This document shows positions 17,613 to 25,735 of a stretch of DNA of 64,000 nucleotides, piece by piece. Source of the stretch: Phyllobacterium calauticae (GTDB lineage Bacteria > Pseudomonadota > Alphaproteobacteria > Rhizobiales > Rhizobiaceae); assembly GCF_019991125.1 (NCBI RefSeq), contig NZ_JAGENB010000004.1, forward strand, positions 248,001-312,000, in the 5' to 3' direction. The first letter of the stretch is position 1, and every line of letters starts with the position of its first letter. Both the position numbers and the translations under genes were made by a program. The notes under the pieces were generated by a model. That model was not told where the DNA came from and searched no databases. It worked only from the letters and a program-made list of their open reading frames with translations.

Positions 17613-18815
17613 CTATTGCGCGAACAGATTCTCGAGTTGCTCCATCATCTGCTGCGACGTGATCTGGCCGGTCAGCGCCTGCTGCATTGACGTCTGCCAT
17701 GCGGTGTTGACGAACTCTGCCGTGGCGGTGCTTTGCGGCAAGACGTGTGCAAAGGGCAAGGACTGGACCGTGGCGTCAACAAACCGGCGTTCGTGCAGGG
17801 TCCAATGTTCCGCTCCGCTCTTGGTCACGGTCATCTGCCCGGTTGCCTTGTTGAAGGCCACGTTGTTTTCAGCTTCCGCCAGGAAGGAAATCCACTTCCA
17901 CGCAGCGTCCTTTACCTGTGACGACGAAAAGATCGCCAGGGATTCGTCGCCATAGGAGGTCCACTGCTTGCCGCCGCATTTGGGGACGGGAACTGCGGAG
18001 ACCTTGTCACCGAGCGCTTTGACCAGGTCATTCGACGAGCCGATATGGTGTATGGTCATGGCCGTCTTGCCTGCCTTGAACGCCGCGACAATTTCCTGGA
18101 AGCCGTCATTGGGGGCCGATGGCGGGATGACCTTGTCCTTTTGGAACAGATCTATCAACCACTGGTTGGCGGCAATAGCCGCTGGCGTGGTCAAACCGCC
18201 CGGCTTGAGTTCCGCCCCTTGCGAAAAGACAAATGCTCCCCACTGATCCCAGCCGCCCTTGCCGCCACGCAGGCCAAAGCCATAGGTGTCAGGTGCCTTG
18301 GTCAGCTTTTGCGCTGCCGTGCGAAACTCCTCGCAGGTGGCGGGCGGATTGAGATTCGCGTCCTTGAACAGATCGGCACGATAATAGAGATAAAGCACGA
18401 CATACTGGATCGGCAGATAATATTGCTGTCCGTCCGGCCCCTTGTTCAACTCCAGCAGATTGTCCAGCAGGTCGGCTTTGCCCGGCCATGCATTGATACG
18501 GTCGCCGAGCGGCTCAAGTGCACCCATTTCCGCCAGTCTTGGCTGCGCGAAAAGCTTGACCATTCCGGCGTCCGGCGCGTTGCCGCCAACCAGCGAAGTG
18601 TAGAGATTATCGTAATAACTGTTCCATGGAACGTTCTCAGCTTCGATCTTGATATCCGGGTTTTTGGCCTGGAACTTCGCCACGAGATCCGACATCGGAT
18701 TTTCCGGATTGTCGAAATGGTACCAGAATCGCACCGTTTCCGCCGCGTTGGCCGTGCTGATCGCCAAGCCGGTCAGGAATGCGCAGCTGATACCCAGCTT
18801 CTTGAGAATGCTCAT
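17613..18815 (-). CDS. Sugar-binding periplasmic protein of an ABC importer
   Basis: A 400-residue extracellular solute-binding protein, family 1 (maltose/glycerol-phosphate type). A signal peptide spans residues 1-25 (AFLTGLAISTANA, cleaved before AETVRF). The mature protein starts with TVRFWYHFDNPENPMSDLV, and later features such as GGNAPDAGM and GKTAMTIHHIGS are typical of CUT1 binding proteins. The ATG has GGAGG six bases upstream. It feeds the two downstream permeases. The FWYHFDNP start resembles binding proteins for glycerol 3-phosphate or oligosaccharides, but the ligand is not determinable here. Confidence 0.93.
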   Translation of the reverse strand: MSILKKLGISCAFLTGLAISTANAAETVRFWYHFDNPENPMSDLVAKFQAKNPDIKIEAENVPWNSYYDNLYTSLVGGNAPDAGMVKLFAQPRLAEMGALEPLGDRINAWPGKADLLDNLLELNKGPDGQQYYLPIQYVVLYLYYRADLFKDANLNPPATCEEFRTAAQKLTKAPDTYGFGLRGGKGGWDQWGAFVFSQGAELKPGGLTTPAAIAANQWLIDLFQKDKVIPPSAPNDGFQEIVAAFKAGKTAMTIHHIGSSNDLVKALGDKVSAVPVPKCGGKQWTSYGDESLAIFSSSQVKDAAWKWISFLAEAENNVAFNKATGQMTVTKSGAEHWTLHERRFVDATVQSLPFAHVLPQSTATAEFVNTAWQTSMQQALTGQITSQQMMEQLENLFAQ

Positions 18816-18840
18816 TGTTTCCTCCACGTTTATTATGCAT

Positions 18841-19827
18841 TTATCGATTGCCGCTGATCATTCCCCGGGCAGCTTCACCAGCCGACTTAAGCGCCTCCCG
18901 CGCTGCCGCCAGTTCGTTGGTGTTTTGCAGAAATCCATGCGTGACCCCCGGCATCACCGACAGGGGATCATCGCGGCCGACCGCCTTCAGCCGGTCGGCT
19001 AGACGAAGCGTATCGGACAGCAACGGATCGACCCCGGCAGCCATGAGGTAGAGCGGCGGCAAGGCGCGCAGCGCGTCATCATCAGCCTGAAGCGGAGCAG
19101 CCAAAGGATTGCGCCGCGCCTGATGATCCACACAGTACCAGTCCCAGTAACGCTGCATTTTACCAAGCGTCAGCCCCGGACCATCGGCAAAATGCCGATA
19201 GGACTCCGTATTGAAATCGGCATCAAACGTGCCGTAAAACAGCAGCGCGCCCGATGGCAGAGACCGTCCCGCCTTCTGTTCGTGCATGATCGCTGCGAGC
19301 GCGAGATTTGCACCGGCTGAATCCCCTGAGATGATCAGCGGCCCCGCCGATACGCCTGCCGGAGATGTTGCAGTGAATGCAGCACGCAGGCAGGCGATAA
19401 CATCGTGCAAACCCGCTGGAAACGGATGTTCCGGAGCAAGACGGTAATCGGGAACCAGCACGGGCATCCTGGTCTCATTGGCAAGAACGCGGGCACATCG
19501 TTCATGCGTCTCGGGGCTGCAAAAGGTAAAGCCGCCACCATGAACGAACATGACAGCTCCAGCACCCGCCCCGTGCGGCACCAGAACACGCAGGCGGCAG
19601 GCCGAGGAACCAAGCTCTGCGTCAGCGGCAATGACGACTTCCGTTGCCCCGGCAAGCGGCGGCAGATCGACGTTGTTCCGCTCATTCGCGCGTTCGGATT
19701 GCGCCCTGCCCTCGGTGGGCGTCAGCAATGTAGGATCGGATTGCGGTCCCAACGCGCGTTCCGCGCGAAGCAGAGCTTCACGCATATCCGCCGAAAGCTC
19801 ATCGCTGAAACCGGGCGCGACGCTCAT
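18841..19827 (-). CDS. HSL-family alpha/beta hydrolase (esterase/acetylesterase)
   Basis: A 328-residue cytoplasmic esterase of the hormone-sensitive-lipase family. The oxyanion motif HGGGFTF is near residue 95, the nucleophile in ISGDSAGANLAL near residue 167, the acid in AAGVDPLLSDT and the histidine in GVTHGFLQ. There is no signal peptide. It lies between the GntR regulator and the sugar-binding protein, overlapping the regulator by four bases. This suggests that the imported compound is an ester such as an acetylated or acylated sugar that is de-esterified in the cytoplasm; that link is inference from position. Confidence 0.9.
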   Translation of the reverse strand: MSVAPGFSDELSADMREALLRAERALGPQSDPTLLTPTEGRAQSERANERNNVDLPPLAGATEVVIAADAELGSSACRLRVLVPHGAGAGAVMFVHGGGFTFCSPETHERCARVLANETRMPVLVPDYRLAPEHPFPAGLHDVIACLRAAFTATSPAGVSAGPLIISGDSAGANLALAAIMHEQKAGRSLPSGALLFYGTFDADFNTESYRHFADGPGLTLGKMQRYWDWYCVDHQARRNPLAAPLQADDDALRALPPLYLMAAGVDPLLSDTLRLADRLKAVGRDDPLSVMPGVTHGFLQNTNELAAAREALKSAGEAARGMISGNR

Positions 19828-20516
19828 TGATCCGCGTCCGGGAGTACGGTCGGCCCGAAGTCGACGATTGTCACGATATGGTGACGCAACGTCTGCGTTG
19901 CAGCAGAAACATCGCCCTGCTCGATGGCCTCTATTATGACGCGATGGCGCAACGCTGTGGCCATAAGATCGCGCGAACCGATACTTCTCGATATCTTGAA
20001 CCGGTGATTGTGAACGAGGCAGCGATGAAGGATCGGATCGAGCGCTGGAAGATCGGCATCACGAAAGATTCTTCGATGAAAATCCCGATCAAATGCCGCC
20101 AGTTGCAGCTCGTCATCGACCTTCGCCGCGTCAACCATATCGTTTGCGATTTCGTTCAGGTCGGCGATCAGCGTGCGGCTCTTGTGGCGCAGAACCCGGA
20201 TGATGCCGTTGCACTCGATCTGCTGCCTCACCCGGAACATCTCGACCGCTTCATCGACGGTGCAGGCTGACACCAGCGTACCGCGGTGCCCCTGACGCCG
20301 CACGAGCCCCTCTTCCTGCAATTGCAACAGCGCTTCCCGAACCTTGCCCTGGCTGCACTGGAAGCGGGCGGCAAGGTCGAGTTCCGTTAGTGGCTCTCCG
20401 GCACGCAATTCACCAAGCATGATATCGCGCTTAAGCGAGTCGAACACGGCGGATGCCTTGGAGACGGCCGGATTGCGCGACGGACGGATTGGCCGCGAAG
20501 CGATGGGGTCGGACAC
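19824..20516 (-). CDS. GntR-family regulator, FCD (FadR) subgroup
   Basis: A 230-residue regulator. An N-terminal winged helix (FDSLKRDIMLGELRAGEPL, then CSQGKVREALLQLQEEGLV) joins an all-helical FCD ligand domain. Its metal-site residues are probably Asp/His in AFDRDFHRRIF, HRCLVHNHR and HRVIIEAI. I chose GTG 20516 because ACAGGAGAG precedes it by six bases; an ATG at 20558 lies inside the probable operator. It heads the minus-strand sugar operon and faces the divergent ATPase gene, so it most likely represses both until an organic acid or sugar derivative binds. Confidence 0.9.
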   Translation of the reverse strand: MSDPIASRPIRPSRNPAVSKASAVFDSLKRDIMLGELRAGEPLTELDLAARFQCSQGKVREALLQLQEEGLVRRQGHRGTLVSACTVDEAVEMFRVRQQIECNGIIRVLRHKSRTLIADLNEIANDMVDAAKVDDELQLAAFDRDFHRRIFRDADLPALDPILHRCLVHNHRFKISRSIGSRDLMATALRHRVIIEAIEQGDVSAATQTLRHHIVTIVDFGPTVLPDADQ

Positions 20517-20617
20517 TGCTGGCTCTCCTGTCAAGTTGCGGACTGCACAAATTATCATTATTGATATTGATATCGATAATGGAAGTCAATAACGTATTGG
20601 CGGAGGAGGAACAACAC
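20517..20617. promoter_or_regulatory. Divergent GntR/ATPase control region
   Basis: The 101 bases contain an unusually AT-rich patch at 20550-20580 with the inverted repeat TATCA-N4-TGATA at 20553-20566. GATATC at 20569-20574 and ATCGAT at 20572-20577 follow. These are plausible GntR operator half-sites covering promoters of both units. A clear ribosome site (GGAGGAGGA) for the ATPase gene is near 20602-20610. Confidence 0.55.
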
Positions 20618-21700
20618 ATGACAGCGATCAGTCTGAAGCAGATCAAAAAGCTCTATGGCACGGTTCCCGTGATCCACGGTGTCGACATTGACATTGCGAG
20701 CGGCGAATTTCTGGTTCTGGTTGGTCCATCCGGTTGCGGAAAATCCACCCTGCTGCGGATGATTGCCGGATTGGAGGAAATCAGTTCAGGCGAATTGAAG
20801 ATTGGTGACACGACGGTCAACACCCTGCCGCCATCGGATCGTGACATAGCCATGGTCTTTCAGGATTACGCGCTCTATCCGCATATGAGCGTTGAAGAGA
20901 ACATGGCATTTGGACTGAAGATGCGCAGTGAACCCGCCACCGAAATTGACAAGCGCGTCGCAGGCGCCGCAGACATCCTCAAACTTCAGGACTATCTCGA
21001 ACGGCGTCCAGCACAACTTTCGGGCGGACAGCGTCAGCGTGTCGCCATGGGGCGCGCCATCGTCCGCCGGCCAAAGGCCTTCCTGTTTGACGAGCCGCTA
21101 TCGAACCTTGACGCGGCGCTGCGCGTCGAGATGCGGCTGGAGATCGCCAAGCTGCATCGCCGGATGCAGGCGACGACCGTCTATGTCACGCACGATCAGG
21201 TCGAAGCGATGACATTGGCGGATCGGATCGTGGTGATGAACGCCGGTCATATCGAGCAGATCGGCCAGCCGCTTGACCTTTATCGCAAACCGGCAAGCCT
21301 GTTCGTTGCACGCTTCATCGGCAGCCCGACGATGAATACCTTCCCTGCCCAGGTCATCGAATCCGGTGGTAACCGCCTGATCGTGCAGTTGCCGGCAGGC
21401 AAGGCCTCGGTCGAAATCTTGAACAGTTCAGATGAAACCGCAAAAATGGTTACCTTCGGCATCCGTCCGGAAGATCTTGCGATCTGCGACGCCGCGGAAG
21501 CATGGTTCAGCGGCGAACTGGTGGTGGTCGAACGGCTTGGGAGTCAGACCTTCGGTTACCTCGATGCCGGAACGGAGAAATTGATCACCGTCGAATTTCC
21601 GAGAACCGCGGACATTCGCGTCGGCGAGCGGATCTTTATCAAGGGTGATGGTTCCCACATCCATCTGTTCGACATCGACAGAGGAAAGCGGATCAATTGA
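20618..21700 (+). CDS. Sugar ABC importer ATPase (UgpC/MalK type)
   Basis: A 360-residue ATPase of the CUT1 class. Walker A GPSGCGKST is near residue 38, the signature LSGGQRQRVAMGRAI near 135, Walker B FLFDEPLSNLDA near 155 and the switch histidine in VTHDQVEAMTL. The C-terminal OB-like regulatory domain begins near residue 240. It is read divergently from the GntR-hydrolase-binding protein-permease unit and supplies the otherwise missing ATPase for that importer. The ATG follows a GGAGGAGGA ribosome site; the frame is open upstream but that part is a shadow of the GntR gene. Confidence 0.94.
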   Translation: MTAISLKQIKKLYGTVPVIHGVDIDIASGEFLVLVGPSGCGKSTLLRMIAGLEEISSGELKIGDTTVNTLPPSDRDIAMVFQDYALYPHMSVEENMAFGLKMRSEPATEIDKRVAGAADILKLQDYLERRPAQLSGGQRQRVAMGRAIVRRPKAFLFDEPLSNLDAALRVEMRLEIAKLHRRMQATTVYVTHDQVEAMTLADRIVVMNAGHIEQIGQPLDLYRKPASLFVARFIGSPTMNTFPAQVIESGGNRLIVQLPAGKASVEILNSSDETAKMVTFGIRPEDLAICDAAEAWFSGELVVVERLGSQTFGYLDAGTEKLITVEFPRTADIRVGERIFIKGDGSHIHLFDIDRGKRIN

Positions 21701-21932
21701 CAGGCGGGCGCCCCCCGCGCCGTTCATGTTCCGCTTCAGCGCGGCAATTTCTTCAACATTCGGAGCACGATCCGATCCACGCTTAAGTGCGCTTAACGGG
21801 GGATGAGGTTCGGGCCAACAACATGGCCCTTGAACCCTGCCTGGGAATCAGCAAAGAATCATAGCCGCACTGTATTGAACAGCCCCGTTTCTGCGGCCTG
21901 TATTCATATAATCAAATGGTTTGGAAAACACT

Positions 21933-23807
21933 GTGAGCAGCAACGCATTCAAGCGGGCGGCGAGTCATTCGGATTCGTTGGCGCACGCAAATGCAGCGGG
22001 GTGGGGTCAAGGCTTCTCCACCCTTGTCCGAATTACCCATATGACGCTTCGCCATCCCTGGCAGACGACATTTGCCATCGGAGCCACCGTGATTGCGGCC
22101 AGTCTCCAGCTGATGATCCCCAAGCTCCTGGGGCGTGCCATCGACGAGACCCAAACGGCCATGGCTGGAGGAACCGCTGGCACGATTGCGCAGGATGCCC
22201 TGCTCGTGACCGCTTTCGTGCTTTTGGCAGTCAGCATTCTGCGCGGCGTCTTCACCATGATCCAGAATTACTATGGAGAGGCCGTGGGCCACCATATGGG
22301 TTACGAGTTGCGCCTGGCCTGCTATGAGAAAATCCAGCGGCTCAGTTTCAGTTTTCATGACAGCGTTCACTCAGGCGATCTCATCACGGTCGGCATGCTC
22401 GATCTCGAGGGGGTGCGCATGTATTTCTCCACGGCGCTGATACGCACAGTTCTCCTGTCCATTCTGATCGGCATCGGCGCCTATATGCTCTTGTCGACGG
22501 ATTTCACTTTGGGGCTTGTTGCGTTGAGCTTTGTACCCTTCGTCGCATGGCGCTCGTCGGTTACACAGTTGCGCTTGCGGGCGACATGGCTCGATCTGCA
22601 AGAGCGTTTGTCGGTGCTCACAAGGGTCATGGAGGAAAATCTCGGCGGCATTCGCGTGGTGCGCGCATTTGCGGCAAAGGATCATGAGCTGGCAAAGTTT
22701 GACAAGGCTTCGCAAACAGCACTCGATCTTGCCCACGAACGTGTCGGTATCCGCGTCAGAAACACCAGCGCCATGACGCTTTCCTTCTTTGCGGCCATGG
22801 GCCTCGTGCTGTGGGTTGGTGGCAACAAGGTCGTTGTAGGTGAAATCACCGTGGGAACACTGACATCGTTCCTGACATTCATGACGATCCTGCAAATGCC
22901 CGTGCGCCAGCTTGGCCTGATGGTCAACTCCTATGCCCGTGCCTCAACATGCGGAACACGCATCTTTGCCCTTCTCGACCTTGATGTCGCGATCAAGGAC
23001 CCCGTAAATGCCAGGGAGCTTGCCATATCGGATGGGCTGTTGCGTTTTGAAGATGTTGGCTTCTCCTATCCGCAGCTCAGCAACCGGCCGGTGTTGCAGC
23101 ATCTGAGTTTCGAAGCTCGGCGCGGTGAAACCGTTGGCATTGTCGGCAAGCCAGGCAGCGGAAAGAGCACGTTGGCGCACCTCATTCCACGCTTTTATGA
23201 TGCGACCAGCGGCAGGATCACCATCGACGGGCAGGATATTAGGAGCGTGACGCTGGAATCGCTGCGCCGCGCGGTCGCGGTCATTCAGCAGGATGCATTT
23301 CTGTTCACGACGACAATCGAAAACAACATCGCCTATGGCGATCCATGGGCGGAAGAGCCGAGAATCGAACGGGCGAGCGAGTCCGCGCAGTTGCACAATT
23401 ACGTCCTCGGCCTGCCCATGGGCTATGGCACAATCGTCGGTGAACGCGGCGTTTCATTGTCAGGCGGACAGCGGCAGCGCCTTTCGATCGCGCGCACCCT
23501 CATGCTCAAGCCGGCGGTCATGGTGTTCGACGATTCAACGGCCGCGATCGATGCCGGTACGGAACAGCGCATCCGCATCGCCATGCGCCGCTACGCCAAG
23601 GACCGGGTGACAATCGTTGTGGCGCACCGCCTGAGTTCATTGATGCATGCCGATCAGATTCTGTTCATCGAGGATGGCCAGATCGTCGAACGCGGGACCC
23701 ATGAAAGCCTGCTCGCGGCAGGCGGCCGCTACAAGGCACTTTACGATTTGCAGGTTCGCCCCGGTGACGGTCTCGCCGCGATGGAAAAAACGGAGATGGG
23801 ATCGTGA
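21933..23807 (+). CDS. ABC exporter half-transporter with degenerate ATP site
   Basis: A type IV exporter with six membrane helices (about residues 30-320) followed by the ATPase domain: Walker A GKPGSGKST near residue 405, signature LSGGQRQ near 510. The Walker B is VMVFDDSTAAID, where the catalytic glutamate after the first aspartate is replaced by aspartate. This is the pattern of the non-hydrolysing subunit in heterodimeric exporters. The start is uncertain: GTG 21933 gives 624 residues, TTG 21921 adds four, and neither has a strong ribosome site. The stop overlaps the GTG start of the partner gene. The cargo is unknown; drugs, lipids and peptides are all carried by this class. Confidence 0.93.
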   Translation: MSSNAFKRAASHSDSLAHANAAGWGQGFSTLVRITHMTLRHPWQTTFAIGATVIAASLQLMIPKLLGRAIDETQTAMAGGTAGTIAQDALLVTAFVLLAVSILRGVFTMIQNYYGEAVGHHMGYELRLACYEKIQRLSFSFHDSVHSGDLITVGMLDLEGVRMYFSTALIRTVLLSILIGIGAYMLLSTDFTLGLVALSFVPFVAWRSSVTQLRLRATWLDLQERLSVLTRVMEENLGGIRVVRAFAAKDHELAKFDKASQTALDLAHERVGIRVRNTSAMTLSFFAAMGLVLWVGGNKVVVGEITVGTLTSFLTFMTILQMPVRQLGLMVNSYARASTCGTRIFALLDLDVAIKDPVNARELAISDGLLRFEDVGFSYPQLSNRPVLQHLSFEARRGETVGIVGKPGSGKSTLAHLIPRFYDATSGRITIDGQDIRSVTLESLRRAVAVIQQDAFLFTTTIENNIAYGDPWAEEPRIERASESAQLHNYVLGLPMGYGTIVGERGVSLSGGQRQRLSIARTLMLKPAVMVFDDSTAAIDAGTEQRIRIAMRRYAKDRVTIVVAHRLSSLMHADQILFIEDGQIVERGTHESLLAAGGRYKALYDLQVRPGDGLAAMEKTEMGS

Positions 23808-25702
23808 GCGACGAGAATGAGACGGAGCGCAACGACGTTCGCGACGATGGACGCCGACCGCCCCGCGCCGTTGTGGGATCGCACCGGATCGAAGAGGAAA
23901 TGTTCGGCAAGGTTTTCGATGGCAACATAGTCAGGCGGATCTGGGCATTCGTGGCACCTTACAAGATGCAGATGCTCATTGCCGTTGGTGCAGTGCTGAC
24001 CTTTACAGCCACGCAATTGATGATCCCGCTCATCATTCGCTACGCAATCGACCATGGTATTGCGCCAGGCGGCAATCACGCCGCACTTGCCTATGCGATC
24101 GTTGCATTTGCTCTGGCGATACTTGTCAATTTCGTTGCCAGCTATATCCAGGAAACCGTAGTCGGACGTGTCGCGGAAGACGTCCTGTTTGACATTCGCC
24201 GGGCGATGTTCTCACATCTCCAGCGCGTTTCCCTTTCCTTCATGGACAAGACGGAGGTTGGACGGCTGATGTCGCGGCTGCAGGGCGACGTGAACTCGAT
24301 GCAGGAGTTTCTCGAAACCTCTGTCCTGTCGGTTGGCGATATCACCCTGCTCTTCGGCATTGTCTTCGTCATGCTGTATCTGGATTTTCGCCTTGGGCTT
24401 TTGACCCTTGCCGTGCTTCCCATTTTGTTCGTCGTGCGCATTTTCTGGCTGCCCCGCGCCCGGATCGCCTTCATGGCGGCACATGAAACCAATTCAGTCA
24501 CCAACGGTGCTCTGGCTGAAACCATCCACGGCGTGCGCGCCGTTAAAAGCATGGGACGCCAGAGGGTCAATTTCATGCTCTACAATGACAAAGCCCATGC
24601 CAATCTGATGACGCATCTCAGAGCAGCAAAGTACGCTCAGGTCATGGTGCCTATCGTGGATTCACTCACCGGCGTTGCCATGGCACTCGTCATCGTCGTT
24701 GGTGGCGCGCGCGTGCTCAATCAGGCGCTTGACGTGGGTGTCATGGTCGCGTTCCTGTTTTACATCCAGCGCTTCTTCGATCCGATCCGTTCACTGACCC
24801 TGCAATATTCGGTGATGCAGCGGGCCATGGCGTCAGGTCAGCGGCTGACCGAAGTTCTGGATGTGCCGATCAGCATCACCGATGCTCCGGATGCGCATGT
24901 TCTGACGCCGGACACCGATGGATCGGTCGAGTTCCGCAACGTCGTTTTCGGCTATAATCCGAAACATCCGGTTCTGAAAAATGTGAGCTTCAAGGTCAAC
25001 CCGGGCGAGACCGTGGCGCTCGTTGGCCCCACCGGTTCCGGCAAGTCGAGCGCGATGGCGCTCATTCACCGCTTCTATGATGTCCAGCAGGGACAGGTCC
25101 TCGTGGGTGGCCATGACGTACGGAATCTGACCCAAGATTCCCTCGGTCAGCAGATCGCAATGGTGCTGCAGGAGCCGTTTCTGTTCACCGGAACAGTTTT
25201 CGAAAACATCCGCTACCACAAGGACAGCGCATTACTCGACGATGTCATCGAGGCAGCCAAGGCCGTTGGCGCGCACGAGTTCATCATGAATCTTGCCGAG
25301 GGATACCAGACTGAACTGGGCGAGCGTGGTGGAAATCTTTCGCTTGGCCAGCGCCAGTTGATCAGCTTTGCCCGCGCACTGGTGGCCGATGCCAAGATCC
25401 TCGTTCTTGACGAGGCCACGGCAAATATCGACAGCTACACCGAGATGCTCATTCAGAAAGCCCTCGTCAAACTGCTGGAGAATCGCACCGGGCTTGTGAT
25501 CGCCCACCGCCTCGCCACCATTCGCGAAGCTGATCGCATCATCGTCCTGCAAAATGGACAGATGATCGAGATGGGAGACCATGATGCCCTTATGGAGAAT
25601 GGCAAACTCTATGCGCAGCTCTACAATCTCAACTATTCATCCTTCGACGATATTCCGGCCGTCGAACCCGAATGGGGCCAAGCCAAGGATTCCGGTACAT
25701 AG
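23804..25702 (+). CDS. ABC exporter half-transporter with consensus catalytic site
   Basis: The 632-residue partner of the preceding exporter. A soluble, charged N-terminus of about 55 residues precedes six helices. The ATPase domain has Walker A GPTGSGKSS near residue 409, Walker B ILVLDEATANID with the normal glutamate, and H-loop VIAHRLAT. Its signature is LSLGQRQ instead of LSGGQRQ. In a heterodimer that non-consensus signature would face the partner's degenerate Walker B, leaving one intact ATP site formed by this subunit's Walker B and the partner's LSGGQ. GTG start with a four-base overlap, so translation is coupled. Confidence 0.95.
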   Translation: MSDENETERNDVRDDGRRPPRAVVGSHRIEEEMFGKVFDGNIVRRIWAFVAPYKMQMLIAVGAVLTFTATQLMIPLIIRYAIDHGIAPGGNHAALAYAIVAFALAILVNFVASYIQETVVGRVAEDVLFDIRRAMFSHLQRVSLSFMDKTEVGRLMSRLQGDVNSMQEFLETSVLSVGDITLLFGIVFVMLYLDFRLGLLTLAVLPILFVVRIFWLPRARIAFMAAHETNSVTNGALAETIHGVRAVKSMGRQRVNFMLYNDKAHANLMTHLRAAKYAQVMVPIVDSLTGVAMALVIVVGGARVLNQALDVGVMVAFLFYIQRFFDPIRSLTLQYSVMQRAMASGQRLTEVLDVPISITDAPDAHVLTPDTDGSVEFRNVVFGYNPKHPVLKNVSFKVNPGETVALVGPTGSGKSSAMALIHRFYDVQQGQVLVGGHDVRNLTQDSLGQQIAMVLQEPFLFTGTVFENIRYHKDSALLDDVIEAAKAVGAHEFIMNLAEGYQTELGERGGNLSLGQRQLISFARALVADAKILVLDEATANIDSYTEMLIQKALVKLLENRTGLVIAHRLATIREADRIIVLQNGQMIEMGDHDALMENGKLYAQLYNLNYSSFDDIPAVEPEWGQAKDSGT

Positions 25703-25735
25703 CGAATTCACCGCAGATGGCAGTGCCGGCAATAC

